In this document: positions 15,127 through 24,526 of the stretch, piece after piece
Position numbering within the stretch: position 1 is the stretch's first letter
How the letters are laid out: every line of letters starts with the position of its first letter
Assembly (NCBI GenBank): GCA_017744415.1
Contig: JAGIBJ010000051.1
Coordinates: 62,001 to 126,000, forward strand
Reading direction: 5' to 3'
DNA length: 64,000 nucleotides
DNA from: Solirubrobacteraceae bacterium
GTDB taxonomy: Bacteria; Actinomycetota; Thermoleophilia; Solirubrobacterales; Solirubrobacteraceae
Made by a program: the position numbers and the translations under genes
Notes under the pieces: model-generated
Databases searched by the model: none
Told to the model about the DNA's origin: nothing
Seen by the model: the letters and a program-made list of their open reading frames with translations, nothing else

Positions 15127-17313
15127 TCAGGCGCGGCCGAGCTCGCGGCCGACGCGTGCGAGTGCGGCGGCGCGCTGGCGTGAGCGGGCCACCGACGGCT
15201 GGCTGATCGCGAGCAGGCCGCCGAAGACGATGAGGATCGCGCCGATCCACACCCAGAGCACGCCGGGTGAGTCGATGGCGCGGACGATCACGGGCGGGTT
15301 GGTGGCGACGTATCCGTCGACGATGCCTTGGATCGACTTCGCGAGCAGCGCGCTCGCGATCTGGGGATCGAGGCCGTCGCTGACCTTCAGGAAGCCGTCG
15401 TTGACCTTCTTCGCGCGGCTGACGATGTCGTCGGAGTCGGGGGTCGCGGCGACCCAGAGGTCGCGGTCGGTCTTCGTGTGGAGTGCGATCTCGCTCGTCT
15501 CCTCGCCTTCGAAGAACCGGCCGACGGGCCCGAACGCGACGATCGCGCCGGACGGGTAGAAGTCGTGGCCCGGGGTGATCGTCTCGGCGGGTTTGCCGTC
15601 GCGCCACACGCGCATCACGGCGTGGAACTCGATGCGTTCGAGGCGGTCGTTCGGGCTGAGGACGATGCGGCCGGTGGTGCGTTCGTACTGCACCTGGCGC
15701 CCGCCGGCGAGGGCGATCTTCTGCCCCGGCCGCAGCTCGCGCTGAACGGTGGTGTCGAACGCCGTGGAGGCGGCGACGGCCAGGAGCAGCGTCGCGAGAC
15801 CGGCGTGGACGAGGTAGCCGCCGAAGCGCCGGCGGTTGCCGCGCACGGCGTGGACGATGGCCATCGGGCCGCGGTCGCCGCTGAGCGCGCGTCGGGTGCG
15901 GCCGCCGATGAGGAACTCGCGGGCGACGGCGGTGATCGTGAACGCGCTCGCGAACACCATGAGTAGGGCGACGATGCTGCCCGTGCCGGCGACCGCGATG
16001 GCGACGGCCGTGGCGATGATCGCGACGGCGAGCGGCACGAGCGTGGCCCTGCCGAGCGCGCCCCAGCGGCCGCGGCCCCAGGGCAGCATCGGTGCGAGGC
16101 CGGAGAGGGCGACGATCGCGAGCGCCGATGGGGTCGCGTACTGCGAGAACCAGGTGGTGCTCACGGATGACGCCTCGCCCGTGATCGCCTCGGAGATCAG
16201 CGGGAAGAACGTGCCCCAGAGGATCACGACGACGAGCACGATCAGCGCGAGGTTGCCGAGCAGGAACATCGACTCGCGCGAGAGGAGCGGGATCTCGCCG
16301 TCGGGCTGCAGCATCGGGCGGCGGCGGATAACGAGCGCGATGCTCACCGCCAGGAGGCCCCCGATGAGGATCAGGAACGGCGGACCGACCGTCGACTGGC
16401 CGAACGCGTGGATCGAGGAGAGCACGCCCGAGCGCACGAGGAAGGTGCCGAGGAGGCAGAGCAGGCCGGTCGCGAGGACGAGGCTGATGTTCCACGTCTT
16501 CAGGAGGCCGCGCCGCTCCTGCACGACGATCGTGTGGAGGAAGGCGGTCGCGGTGAGCCAGGGCAGCAGCGAAGCGTTCTCGACCGGATCCCAGGCCCAG
16601 TAGCCACCCCAGCCAAGCTCGGCGTACGACCAGCGCGCGCCGAGGATGATCCCGACGCCGAGAAGCAGCCAGGCGGTGAGCGCGTAGCGACGCGTGTGGA
16701 CGATCCAGTCGCCCCCGGCGCGGCCCGCGGCGAGCGCCCCGATGCCAAATGCGAACGGCACCGCGAAGAGCGTGTAGCCGCTGTAGAGCAGCGGCGGGTG
16801 GATCATCATCGTCGGGTACCGCAGCAGCGGGCTGAGGCCGATGCCGTCCGACGGCGCGATCGGCGTGGTGGTGAACGGCTTGGCGGCGAAGACGAGCAGC
16901 CCGGCGAAGAACGCGGCGAGCAGCAGGAGCACCGAGAGCGCGTAGGGCTCGACGTCGCGCAGCCGGCCGCGCAAGCTGCGGATCGCGATCGTCGACGTGA
17001 GCGAGAGCAGCAGGAGCCACAGCAGCAGCGAGCCCTCCTGCGACGCCCACGGCGCGGCGATGCGGTAGCCGAGCGGCGTGGTGAGCGACGCGTGGCCGAC
17101 GACCGTCGTATAGCTGAAGTCGGGCTTGATGAACGCGATCTCGAGGATCACGAACGCGCCGACCGCCATCGCGAACACGGCGTAGAGCGCGCGCCTGGAG
17201 GCAGGCAGCAGGCCGCTCGGGCCGATGCCGCGTGCGGCGGCGAGCGCGGCGCCGGAGCCGAAGATCGAAAGGCCGAGGGCCAGGAGGAGCAGCGCGCGGC
17301 CGACGACGTCCAT
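15127..17313 (-). CDS. ccmF: Cytochrome c haem lyase subunit CcmF
   Basis: A 728-residue polytopic membrane protein. The WWD-type haem-handling motif appears as WGGYWAWDPVENASLLPWL (about residues 230-250), with LLRYPTMMIHPPLLYSGYT before it (conserved His) and KTWNISLVLATGLLCLLGTF after it. CcmF takes haem from holo-CcmE and, with CcmH, joins it to CxxCH apocytochromes outside the membrane. A large extracytoplasmic loop lies near residues 530-680 and a last helix follows. The ATG at 17313 is 9 bases after the ccmE stop. Longer frames in this region read through ccmE and are artefacts. Confidence 0.95.
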   Translation of the reverse strand: MDVVGRALLLLALGLSIFGSGAALAAARGIGPSGLLPASRRALYAVFAMAVGAFVILEIAFIKPDFSYTTVVGHASLTTPLGYRIAAPWASQEGSLLLWLLLLSLTSTIAIRSLRGRLRDVEPYALSVLLLLAAFFAGLLVFAAKPFTTTPIAPSDGIGLSPLLRYPTMMIHPPLLYSGYTLFAVPFAFGIGALAAGRAGGDWIVHTRRYALTAWLLLGVGIILGARWSYAELGWGGYWAWDPVENASLLPWLTATAFLHTIVVQERRGLLKTWNISLVLATGLLCLLGTFLVRSGVLSSIHAFGQSTVGPPFLILIGGLLAVSIALVIRRRPMLQPDGEIPLLSRESMFLLGNLALIVLVVVILWGTFFPLISEAITGEASSVSTTWFSQYATPSALAIVALSGLAPMLPWGRGRWGALGRATLVPLAVAIIATAVAIAVAGTGSIVALLMVFASAFTITAVAREFLIGGRTRRALSGDRGPMAIVHAVRGNRRRFGGYLVHAGLATLLLAVAASTAFDTTVQRELRPGQKIALAGGRQVQYERTTGRIVLSPNDRLERIEFHAVMRVWRDGKPAETITPGHDFYPSGAIVAFGPVGRFFEGEETSEIALHTKTDRDLWVAATPDSDDIVSRAKKVNDGFLKVSDGLDPQIASALLAKSIQGIVDGYVATNPPVIVRAIDSPGVLWVWIGAILIVFGGLLAISQPSVARSRQRAAALARVGRELGRA

Positions 17314-17321
17314 CGTCGGCG

Positions 17322-17855
17322 CTACTTCGCCTGCTCGACGGACTGCTGCGCGGACGTCTTGTCGACGGGGCCCGTGTCGGCGTTCATGTCTTCGCCGTTG
17401 AACTTCGACGGGCACTTCGTGAGCAGCGAGTTGCCCTGCCCGACGAACGTGGTGCCGTCGCTGGAGCGCTTGACGTCGATGATGATGTCGCGGCCTTCGC
17501 GGAACGTGTCGGGCACGGTGCCGGCGTAGGTGATGGTGATCGTCTTGCCGACGACCTTGCCGTCGGCGCCGTCCTTCCCGGGGTTGCCGAGGCGGAACTT
17601 GAGGATGCCGCCGGGGCGGCTCGCGCTGTCGAACTGCACGCGCCCGCCGACCCGGTAGGTCTGCTCCGGCTGCGCCGTGACGGCGAGCTGCGACGGGAAC
17701 CGCTCCGGGCTGGCCGCCGAGAACGTGGTGTAGACGAGCATCCCCGCGAGAAAGATCGCGAGCGTGAGAGCGAGGGTGAACCGGATGGTCCGGGCACGCG
17801 AGCGGGAGACCACGGCGGGCACGGCGGGCAGTATCGCAGAGGGCTGGTTCGCCAC
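17322..17855 (-). CDS. ccmE: Haem chaperone CcmE, Cys-type variant
   Basis: A 177-residue protein starting at GTG, with one transmembrane anchor (residues 25-45) and an OB-fold domain (GGRVQFDSASRPGGILKFRL; TITYAGTVPDTFREG). CcmE carries haem covalently from CcmC to CcmF. In most bacteria haem binds the His of HxxxY, but here the same place reads KCPSKF, with Cys148 for His and Phe152 for Tyr. Cys-type CcmE (CxxxY) is known from archaea and some bacteria; a Phe in the last position is a further departure. It is first in the run ccmE-ccmF-EEP-CcmI-like-secG. Confidence 0.92.
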   Translation of the reverse strand: MANQPSAILPAVPAVVSRSRARTIRFTLALTLAIFLAGMLVYTTFSAASPERFPSQLAVTAQPEQTYRVGGRVQFDSASRPGGILKFRLGNPGKDGADGKVVGKTITITYAGTVPDTFREGRDIIIDVKRSSDGTTFVGQGNSLLTKCPSKFNGEDMNADTGPVDKTSAQQSVEQAK

Positions 17856-17976
17856 GCCCCGCTCGCCTCCGCTGACGGCGGTTCAGGCGCGCGAACGCAG
17901 GCAAACCCGCGCGTATCCGCGCGTACTCTGTGATCGCGGTCGCATAACTACGCGTGCGTCGCTACGATCCGGTCCG

Positions 17977-18444
17977 ATGGCTGAGTCGATGACCAAGTCC
18001 GTGTTGGTGGACGAAGAAGAGACCACCGCGAGCCCGCGCGGCTCCAGGTTCGAGCAGATCGCCCTGATCGCCGCGATGTTCGTCGGGAGCGTCCTGATGT
18101 GGGCAGGCGCTCCGGCCTTCTGGCTGTGGCTCGCCGGCCAGTTCTCGAAGGTGTCGTCGAGCGGCATGAACCAGTACCTGATGGTGATCGTCGGCATCCC
18201 GGTGTCGATGGTGATCATCGGCAAGGGTCTCGCCCGGCTCGACCACCGCTACACCAACCGGTTCGGCAACCCGACCGAGACGCACTTTGCGGCAGCCCGC
18301 TGGCTCCGCTCGGCGCGTGGCGGTGGCGAGGAGGAGCCGCCGTCGATGCTCGACAAGGTGCTCGTGGTGGCCGTCGGCATGGCGCTGCTCGCCGTCGGCA
18401 TCTGGTTCGTCTTCTTCTCTGCGGGCAGCCAGGGCCCTCACTAG
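17977..18444 (+). CDS. Membrane protein of unknown function, three helices
   Basis: A 155-residue protein with an acidic N-terminus (MAESMTKSVLVDEEE) and three hydrophobic segments (ALIAAMFVGSVLMWAGAPAF; YLMVIVGIPVSMVIIGKGL; LVVAVGMALLAVGIWFVFF). A conserved-looking loop RLDHRYTNRFGNPTE links the second and third. I do not recognise the family. It diverges from ccmE with about 120 bases between, so it might share regulation with it. Confidence 0.7.
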   Translation: MAESMTKSVLVDEEETTASPRGSRFEQIALIAAMFVGSVLMWAGAPAFWLWLAGQFSKVSSSGMNQYLMVIVGIPVSMVIIGKGLARLDHRYTNRFGNPTETHFAAARWLRSARGGGEEEPPSMLDKVLVVAVGMALLAVGIWFVFFSAGSQGPH

Positions 18445-18563
18445 ATCCGCAATTCCACGGCGTCAGCCGCCGTGGGACCGCGCTCCTCGGCTCTGCGCAG
18501 TCAGCCCGGGCATGACGCATCCTGACCGGGCGCTCCTGACACTCCGCTGACGGTGCGGCGGCG

Positions 18564-19736
18564 ATGATGCCGCCGATGCCCGCGCTCCGCCCGGCCCAGC
18601 TCATCTGCGGACTCCTCCTCGCCGGTGCGGCCGTCGGCGCCGCCGGCTGTGGCGACGAGAACGGCGGCTCCAGCGGCGCGACGCCGACCGCGGAGCCGGC
18701 ACCGACCGCGACCGCGGACTCCACCGCCGACGACGCGACGAGCTCACCGGCGAGCGCGCCTGCACCGCCCGCGCGGGGCATGGTGCGACAGATCGCGACC
18801 GGCCTCGAGGTGCCGTGGGACATCGACTTCCTCCCTGGCGGGGACGCGCTCGTCACCGAGCGCGATTCGGCGAAGATCGTGCGGATCACCCCGGGGCGCA
18901 GCACGCCCGACGAGGGCATCACCGTGCCCGGCGTGGCGCCGGGAGGCGAGGGCGGGCTGCTCGGCATCGCCGTCTCGCCGCGCTACGAGCGTGACGGCAA
19001 CGTCTACGTCTACTTCACCGCCGCGACCGACAACCGGATCGTGCGGATGAACCTGCGCACGGCGAAGGTCACCCCGATCCTCACCGGCCTGCGCAAGGGG
19101 CAGATCCACAACGGCGGCGCGCTCTCGTTCGGCCCCGACGGCAGGCTGTACGCCGGCGTCGGTGAGACGGGCGACACCGGCCTCTCGCAGGATCCGCAGT
19201 CACGCAACGGCAAGATCCTGCGCATCACCACCTCGGGCGATGCGCCCGACGACAACCCGACGCCGGGCTCGCCGGTGTGGTCGCTCGGCCACCGCAACGT
19301 GCAGGGGCTGGCCTGGGACTCCAGCGACCACCTCTGGGCCTCGGAGTTCGGCCAGAATACGACCGACGAGGTGAACCTCATCGAGCCGGGCAAGAACTAC
19401 GGCTGGCCGAACGTGGAAGGCGAGGGCGACACCGACGGGGGCCGCTACACCAACCCGAAGGTGACCTTGAGCCCGACGTCCGAGAGCTCGCCGAGCGGCG
19501 CCGCCGTGAGCGGCCGCGAGCTCTACGTGAGCGGACTCGGCGGGCGCAAGCTCTGGCGGATCCCGATCAGCGGCACCGATCTCGGCAAGCCCAAGGCGCT
19601 CTTCACCGAGCAGTACGGGCGCATTCGCGCGGTCGCAGCGGCGCCGGACGGTTCGATCTGGTTCTCGACGAGCAACCGCGATGGGCGCGGCGATCCGCAG
19701 GACGGCGACGACCGCATCCTGCAGCTCGGCACCTGA
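18564..19736 (+). CDS. PQQ-type sugar/sorbosone dehydrogenase-like lipoprotein
   Basis: A 390-residue protein with an N-terminal lipoprotein signal (hydrophobic core then GAAGC) and a Thr/Ala/Pro-rich linker to residue 70. The rest is a six-bladed beta-propeller of the soluble glucose/sorbosone dehydrogenase family: LEVPWDIDFLPGGDALVTER, GGEGGLLGIAVSPRYE, IHNGGALSFGPDGRLYAG, LGHRNVQGLAWDS, GKNYGWPNVEG. Relatives oxidise aldose sugars outside the membrane with PQQ, though many homologues have no proven substrate. No PQQ synthesis genes are in view. Several ATGs cluster at the start (18564, 18567, 18576). Confidence 0.85.
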   Translation: MMPPMPALRPAQLICGLLLAGAAVGAAGCGDENGGSSGATPTAEPAPTATADSTADDATSSPASAPAPPARGMVRQIATGLEVPWDIDFLPGGDALVTERDSAKIVRITPGRSTPDEGITVPGVAPGGEGGLLGIAVSPRYERDGNVYVYFTAATDNRIVRMNLRTAKVTPILTGLRKGQIHNGGALSFGPDGRLYAGVGETGDTGLSQDPQSRNGKILRITTSGDAPDDNPTPGSPVWSLGHRNVQGLAWDSSDHLWASEFGQNTTDEVNLIEPGKNYGWPNVEGEGDTDGGRYTNPKVTLSPTSESSPSGAAVSGRELYVSGLGGRKLWRIPISGTDLGKPKALFTEQYGRIRAVAAAPDGSIWFSTSNRDGRGDPQDGDDRILQLGT

Positions 19737-19760
19737 GCCGAGCGACGGCGCGAACGGCGG

Positions 19761-21044
19761 CTAGGCGACGCGGCGCTGCTGCGCGAGGCGCCGCAGGCGC
19801 GAGCGCTCGCTGGCGCGACGCGGATCCTCGCGCTGGAGCCCGACCATGAGCGCGCGGCTGGCCTCGTAGTCGTCGCGGCCGGTGGGCGTGCGAAGCCAGA
19901 GCTCGAGCAGATCCGGATCGCCGGTGCCGAGGACGGCGGCGCGCAGCGCGTCGTCAACGCGGTCGCGCAGTTCGACGAGCCGCGGCACCTCGGTGTGGGC
20001 GAGCGCCGGGCCCGGGTAGCGGGCCAGCGCGCCGCGCAGATCACCGCGGCGCACGCGCTGCTCGACGTCAGCGATGTCGCAGCCCATGGCGCCCAGCAGG
20101 CGGTAGGGCCGCTCGCCGACGGCGGAGCCGAGCTGCGCGCGCAGGCGGTGCATCTCGGTGCGCACGGTGCCCGGCCGGCCACTCTCCCCGTATACCTCGA
20201 GTGCGAGCTGCTCGGCGCTGAGGCCCTCAGGCGCGAGCCAGAGCAGCAGGAGCATCTCGGTGTGGCGGCGCGAGAGCTCGATCCGGCGGCCGCCGACGTG
20301 CGCGACGCCGCGATCGCGGCCCAGCGCGGAGACGGTGAGTGCGGGCATCGGGCTGGCGTCGGGGTCGGCTCGCGCGGTAGCGGCGAGCTGGTGCTCGATG
20401 GTGCGCGCGGCGAGGTTGACCACGGCGAGCGAATGCGGATGGGCGGTGGTGAGGTCGCCGGTGAGATCGATGACGCCCAGCAGTGCCCCGGTGGCGGGAT
20501 CGTGCACGGGCGCCGCCGAGCAGGTCCAGCCGTGCACCGGCGCGGTGAAATGCTCGGCCGAGAACACCTGCAGCGCGTGGTGCTCGGCAAGGGCGGTGCC
20601 CATCGCGTTGGTGCCCGCCGCCTGCTCGCTCCACACGGAGCCGAGCTGCAGGTGCACCTCCTTCGCGCGCTCGATCAGCGCGGGCTGCCCGTCGAGCCAC
20701 AGCAGCGCACCGTCGGCGTCGCAGACGAGCGCGACGTGGTCCTCGTCACCCACATCGTCCAGAAGCCCACGCAGGATTGGCACGGCGATCGAAAGCGGAT
20801 GTTCCTCCCACCGGCGAGAGACCTCGTCCTCGGCGACCTGCACCGGGGCGAGCCCACGCCCCGCATCGAGCCCGGCGGCGCTCGATCGTGCCCAGGAACG
20901 CTGGATCACCTCACGCACCGGAACGTCGGTGGCACGGCGTTTCGGGCTTTCGCCGCCGGCAACCCAGCGGTCGTGAGCCCGTGCGAGGTCGAGGGCCCGG
21001 CGCCGCCGGTCCTCCGTGGCCTCGATCGCTACCCAGTCCGTCAT
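19761..21044 (-). CDS. GAF-domain transcriptional regulator with wHTH and BTAD-like tail
   Basis: A 427-residue regulator. Residues 40-240 carry an AcoR-like input region (VIQRSWARSSAAGLD; GSVWSEQAAGTNAMGTALAE; FTAPVHGWTCSAAPVHDP; LLGVIDLTGDL), the GAF signature of activators of alcohol and acetoin catabolism. There is no sigma-54 AAA+ domain. Instead a winged helix follows (LSRRHTEMLLLLWLAPEGLS to VRTEMHRLRAQLG), then a helical tail like bacterial transcriptional-activator (BTAD) domains. It diverges from the aldehyde dehydrogenase gene, 100 bases between starts, and very likely controls it, as in similar actinobacterial pairs. Confidence 0.85.
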   Translation of the reverse strand: MTDWVAIEATEDRRRRALDLARAHDRWVAGGESPKRRATDVPVREVIQRSWARSSAAGLDAGRGLAPVQVAEDEVSRRWEEHPLSIAVPILRGLLDDVGDEDHVALVCDADGALLWLDGQPALIERAKEVHLQLGSVWSEQAAGTNAMGTALAEHHALQVFSAEHFTAPVHGWTCSAAPVHDPATGALLGVIDLTGDLTTAHPHSLAVVNLAARTIEHQLAATARADPDASPMPALTVSALGRDRGVAHVGGRRIELSRRHTEMLLLLWLAPEGLSAEQLALEVYGESGRPGTVRTEMHRLRAQLGSAVGERPYRLLGAMGCDIADVEQRVRRGDLRGALARYPGPALAHTEVPRLVELRDRVDDALRAAVLGTGDPDLLELWLRTPTGRDDYEASRALMVGLQREDPRRASERSRLRRLAQQRRVA

Positions 21045-21144
21045 CTCTTCCCCAGTGTGACTGATATCTCAATGTGCAACGCTGGCGCAACCCCTGCAGG
21101 CGGATAGTCGGCTCATCAACCCCCTCTCCACCTCGGAGGATCAG

Positions 21145-22641
21145 ATGAGCTCTCAGCTTCAGGCACACCCCGGCGCGACGGCCTTTGCCGCCCGGCAGCA
21201 TTCGATGCTGATCGGCGGCCAGTGGGTCCAGGCCGCGCACGGCAAGACCTTCGAGACGCACGACCCGGCCACCGGCGAGGTGCTCGCTGTTCTCCCCGCC
21301 GGCGACTCAGAGGACATCGATCGCGCGGTGAAGACCGCTCGCGCCGCGCTCGAGCATCCGTCGTGGCGCGACATGCACCCGGCGCAGCGCGGCAAGCTCA
21401 TCCACAAGCTCGGCGACCTGATCCTTGAGCACGCCGACGAGCTGGCGACGCTCGAGACGCTCGACAACGGCAAGCCGTTCGCCGTCGCCCGCGCCGCCGA
21501 CATCCCCCTCGCCGCGGATCTCTTCCACTACATGGCGGGCTGGGCGACGAAGCTGAACGGCGGCACGATCTCGCTGAGCGTGCCGTACATGCCCGACTCG
21601 AAGTTCCACGCGTACACGCTGCGCGAGCCGATCGGCGTCGTCGGCCAGATCATTCCGTGGAACTTCCCGCTGCTCATGGCCGCGTGGAAGCTCGGCCCGG
21701 CGCTCACCACCGGCTGCACCGTCGTCCTCAAGCCGGCCGAGCAGACCCCGCTGAGCGCCCTGCGCCTCGGCGAGCTGATCCAGGAAGCGGGCTTCCCCGA
21801 CGGCGTCGTGAACATCGTCACGGGCCTCGGCGAGGATGCCGGCGCACCGCTTGCGGCGCACCCCGACGTCGACAAGATCGCGTTCACCGGCTCCACCGAT
21901 GTGGGCAAGTTGATCGTGCACGCGGCCGCCGACAACCTCAAGAAGGTGAGCCTCGAGCTCGGCGGCAAGAGCCCGAACCTGCTCTTCGACGATGCCGACA
22001 TGGCCGCGGCCGTGCCGGGCGTCGCCAACGCGGTGTTCTTCAACCAGGGCCAGGTGTGCTGCGCCGGCTCACGCCTCTACGTGCAGGACAAGGTGTACGA
22101 CGAGGTGCTGCAGGGCATGAGCGACGTGGCCAAGTCGGTGAAGGTGGGCAACGGCCTGGATCCCGAGACCGACATGGGCCCGCTCACCAGCCAGGAGCAG
22201 CTCGACCGGGTGACCGGCTACCTCTCGATCGGCGAGCAGGAGGGCGCGCGCACCGTCACGGGTGGCAACCGGATCGGCTCGCGCGGCTACTTCGTCGAGC
22301 CGACGATCCTGGCCGACACCGACCACAACATGCGCGTCGTGCAGGAGGAGATCTTCGGACCGGTGATCTCGGTCGCGCCGTTCAAGGACGTCGAAGACCT
22401 CACCCGCAAGGCCAACGACTCGCACTACGGCCTCGCCGCCGGCGTGTGGACCAAGGACCTCAGCAAGGCGCACCGCGCGGCCGCCGCGATCAAGGCCGGC
22501 ACCGTGTGGGTGAACTGCTTCAACGTGTTCGATGCGGCGCTGCCGTTCGGTGGCTTCAAGCAGTCCGGCTGGGGCCGCGAGATGGGCGCCGAGGTGCTCG
22601 AGAACTATCTCCAGGTGAAGGCGGTGACGATCCAGATCTGA
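21145..22641 (+). CDS. Aldehyde dehydrogenase (NAD-dependent)
   Basis: A 498-residue ALDH-superfamily enzyme that oxidises aldehydes to acids with NAD(P). The catalytic Cys is in [14 protein letters not shown] (about residue 304), the general-base Glu in [10 protein letters not shown], and the Rossmann Gly in [19 protein letters not shown] and [13 protein letters not shown] are also intact. A strong Shine-Dalgarno (GGAGGA) lies 4 bases before the ATG. The paired GAF regulator suggests acetaldehyde or a similar product of alcohol breakdown as substrate, which is inference. Confidence 0.95.
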   Translation: MSSQLQAHPGATAFAARQHSMLIGGQWVQAAHGKTFETHDPATGEVLAVLPAGDSEDIDRAVKTARAALEHPSWRDMHPAQRGKLIHKLGDLILEHADELATLETLDNGKPFAVARAADIPLAADLFHYMAGWATKLNGGTISLSVPYMPDSKFHAYTLREPIGVVGQIIPWNFPLLMAAWKLGPALTTGCTVVLKPAEQTPLSALRLGELIQEAGFPDGVVNIVTGLGEDAGAPLAAHPDVDKIAFTGSTDVGKLIVHAAADNLKKVSLELGGKSPNLLFDDADMAAAVPGVANAVFFNQGQVCCAGSRLYVQDKVYDEVLQGMSDVAKSVKVGNGLDPETDMGPLTSQEQLDRVTGYLSIGEQEGARTVTGGNRIGSRGYFVEPTILADTDHNMRVVQEEIFGPVISVAPFKDVEDLTRKANDSHYGLAAGVWTKDLSKAHRAAAAIKAGTVWVNCFNVFDAALPFGGFKQSGWGREMGAEVLENYLQVKAVTIQI

Positions 22642-22661
22642 TCGCCCGAGGGGAGCCGGGG

Positions 22662-22691
22662 CGGGCGCGGCCTTTTCGCCGTCCGCGCCCG
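22662..22691 (+). terminator. Hairpin after the aldehyde dehydrogenase gene
   Basis: CGGGCGCGG (22662-22670) pairs with CCGCGCCCG (22683-22691) across a 12-base loop, 20 bases past the stop. There is no T run after the stem, so termination strength is uncertain. Confidence 0.5.
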
Positions 22692-22786
22692 GCGTCGTCC
22701 AGGTGTGCGCTGCAGCGCGAGCGCGCCCGGAGGTGACCGAGACCGGCCCGGCGCGCACCTTTGGCACGCGCTTAGCGTTTTGCCTG

Positions 22787-24298
22787 ATGGTGGTCCGTTT
22801 GCGCGTCAGTCTCTTCCTCTCGGTGATCGCGGCCTTCGCGGTCATCTCCCCAGGGGTACGCGCAGCGCAGTTCGCCGACCTGTCAGCCGGCGGACGCACC
22901 ACGTGCGGCACCACCGCCGAGGGCCTGCTCTATTGCTGGGGCGACGGCCGCGAGGGGCAGCTCGGCCGCATCGGCGCGAACTCTGCCCGCCATCCGGTGC
23001 GCGTCGTCGGGATCTACGACGCGCAACAGGTCGCGGCCGGCACCAACTTCGGCTGCACCGTCCTGAACCGCGGCAGCCAGATCAACGTGCAGGGGATCTA
23101 CGCCTGCTGGGGCGACGGGTTGAGCGGACAGCTCGGAACCGGCACGTTCGACCGCGCGCAGTACCCGCAGCAGGTGCGCACGCCCGACGGCTTCACGCGC
23201 ATCGAGGTCGGGAGCACCTCTACGTGCGGGATCGGCGCGGGCGGCGGCGTGTGGTGCTGGGGCGACGACCGCGTCGGCCAGCTCGGCGACGGCTCGGCGC
23301 AACCGAAGCTCGCCGCGCCGATCCCGGTGCCGGGCCTCTCGTCGGGCGTCACCGATCTCGCGCTCGGTGAGCTCCACGCCTGCGCAGTGCGCGCCGACAA
23401 GGTGCCGGTGTGCTGGGGCTTCGTCGCCGAGGGCCGCACCGGCCAGCCGCCGACTCCCGATGTCGCCCCGATCGTCTACCCGACCGCCGTGCCGGGGCTG
23501 TCCGACATCGTCGACGTCGCTGCTGGCTCGGTGCACACGTGCGCGCTGCGCGGCACCGACGGCACCGTGTGGTGCTTCGGCCAGAACGTGCGCGGCCAGC
23601 TCGGCAGCGGCGTGCCGGTCGGCGCCTTCTCGGCCACGCCCATCCAGGTGCCGGGGATCACGGGCGCCACGGCGATCGCGGCCGGTGGCCAGTCGACGTG
23701 CGCCGTCGCCGGTGGGCGCGTGTGGTGCTGGGGCGACGGTCAGGAGGGCAAGCTCGGGAACGGGTCGCGCGCCGATTCGAACGTGCCCGTGGCGGCGGCC
23801 GGCCTCACCGACGTCGCCAAGATCACCGTCGGCACCAACCATGCCTGCGCGCTCACGAGCAAGGGGGCGCCGTTCTGCTGGGGCGCCAACCGCTACGGCC
23901 AGGTGGGCAACGGCGACGTCACCGGCGTCAACGCCCGTGAGGAGACCCCCGTGCGCGTGACGGACTACGACCTCGGCCGCCTCACCTTCATCCCGCGCGC
24001 GCTGCAGAGCTTCCCGACGGGCACCGGCGGCGGCGTGATCGAGGCCCGCGGCTTCATCATCCGCAAGACCAGCTCCCGCTACTCTTGCCCGAAGCGCGGC
24101 ACCATCCGCATCAGCGCCAAGGGCAAGGCCGCCGTGCGCAAGGTGACCTTCACGCGTCGGTCGAGCACCGCCTGCCGGCTGTCCGGCTCGTTCTTGCTGC
24201 CGTCCAAGTCGGACGGCGCCACCGCGGTGCGCTACTCGGTGCGCGGCACGCACCTGCGGACGGCATCAGGCCGGCTGCGGGCGCAGAAGGCCGGCTGA
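22787..24298 (+). CDS. Secreted RCC1-repeat protein
   Basis: A 503-residue protein with a signal peptide (MVVRLRVSLFLSVIAAFAVI, cleavage near VRAAQ). It has seven RCC1/BNR-like blades, each with CWGD or a variant and GQLG: CWGDGREGQLG, CWGDGLSGQLG, CWGDDRVGQLG, CWGFVAEGRTG, CFGQNVRGQLG, CWGDGQEGKLG, CWGANRYGQVG. Paired Cys in each blade suggest disulphide-tied propeller blades suited to the cell exterior. The last 90 residues form a Lys/Arg-rich beta module with two Cys, of a kind I link to Solirubrobacterales secreted proteins. Function unknown; probably a surface binding protein. Upstream ATG extensions lack a signal peptide at their start. Confidence 0.82.
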   Translation: MVVRLRVSLFLSVIAAFAVISPGVRAAQFADLSAGGRTTCGTTAEGLLYCWGDGREGQLGRIGANSARHPVRVVGIYDAQQVAAGTNFGCTVLNRGSQINVQGIYACWGDGLSGQLGTGTFDRAQYPQQVRTPDGFTRIEVGSTSTCGIGAGGGVWCWGDDRVGQLGDGSAQPKLAAPIPVPGLSSGVTDLALGELHACAVRADKVPVCWGFVAEGRTGQPPTPDVAPIVYPTAVPGLSDIVDVAAGSVHTCALRGTDGTVWCFGQNVRGQLGSGVPVGAFSATPIQVPGITGATAIAAGGQSTCAVAGGRVWCWGDGQEGKLGNGSRADSNVPVAAAGLTDVAKITVGTNHACALTSKGAPFCWGANRYGQVGNGDVTGVNAREETPVRVTDYDLGRLTFIPRALQSFPTGTGGGVIEARGFIIRKTSSRYSCPKRGTIRISAKGKAAVRKVTFTRRSSTACRLSGSFLLPSKSDGATAVRYSVRGTHLRTASGRLRAQKAG

Positions 24299-24304
24299 CC
24301 GCGA

Positions 24305-24377
24305 AGCGGGCGACGGGGTTCGAACCCGCGACCTTTGGCTTGGGAAGCCAACGCTCTACCAACTGAGCTACACCCGC
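24305..24377 (-). tRNA. tRNA-Gly (anticodon CCC)
   Basis: A 73-nt tRNA. The acceptor stem pairs GCGGGTG with CGCCCGC with one wobble pair, followed by discriminator U. The D arm is GCTCAGTTGGTAGAGC. The anticodon stem TTGGC/GCCAA encloses TTCCCAA, anticodon CCC, reading GGG. The T arm GCGGGTTCGAACCCCGT is normal. CCA is not encoded. It converges with the RCC1-repeat gene, 6 bases apart. Confidence 0.97.
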
Positions 24378-24526
24378 GTGGCGAGTCGGCGGCCTGAGGC
24401 CACCGCTCGGACGGGAGCATATCGGTGGCGCGGGGCGCGCGGTGCGGCAGGCCGGTGCGTGCGTGCGCAGGCCGCCGGTGCGGCACGGCGCGGCGCGAGG
24501 CGGTCGGGCTCTACGCTTCGTGGCCG

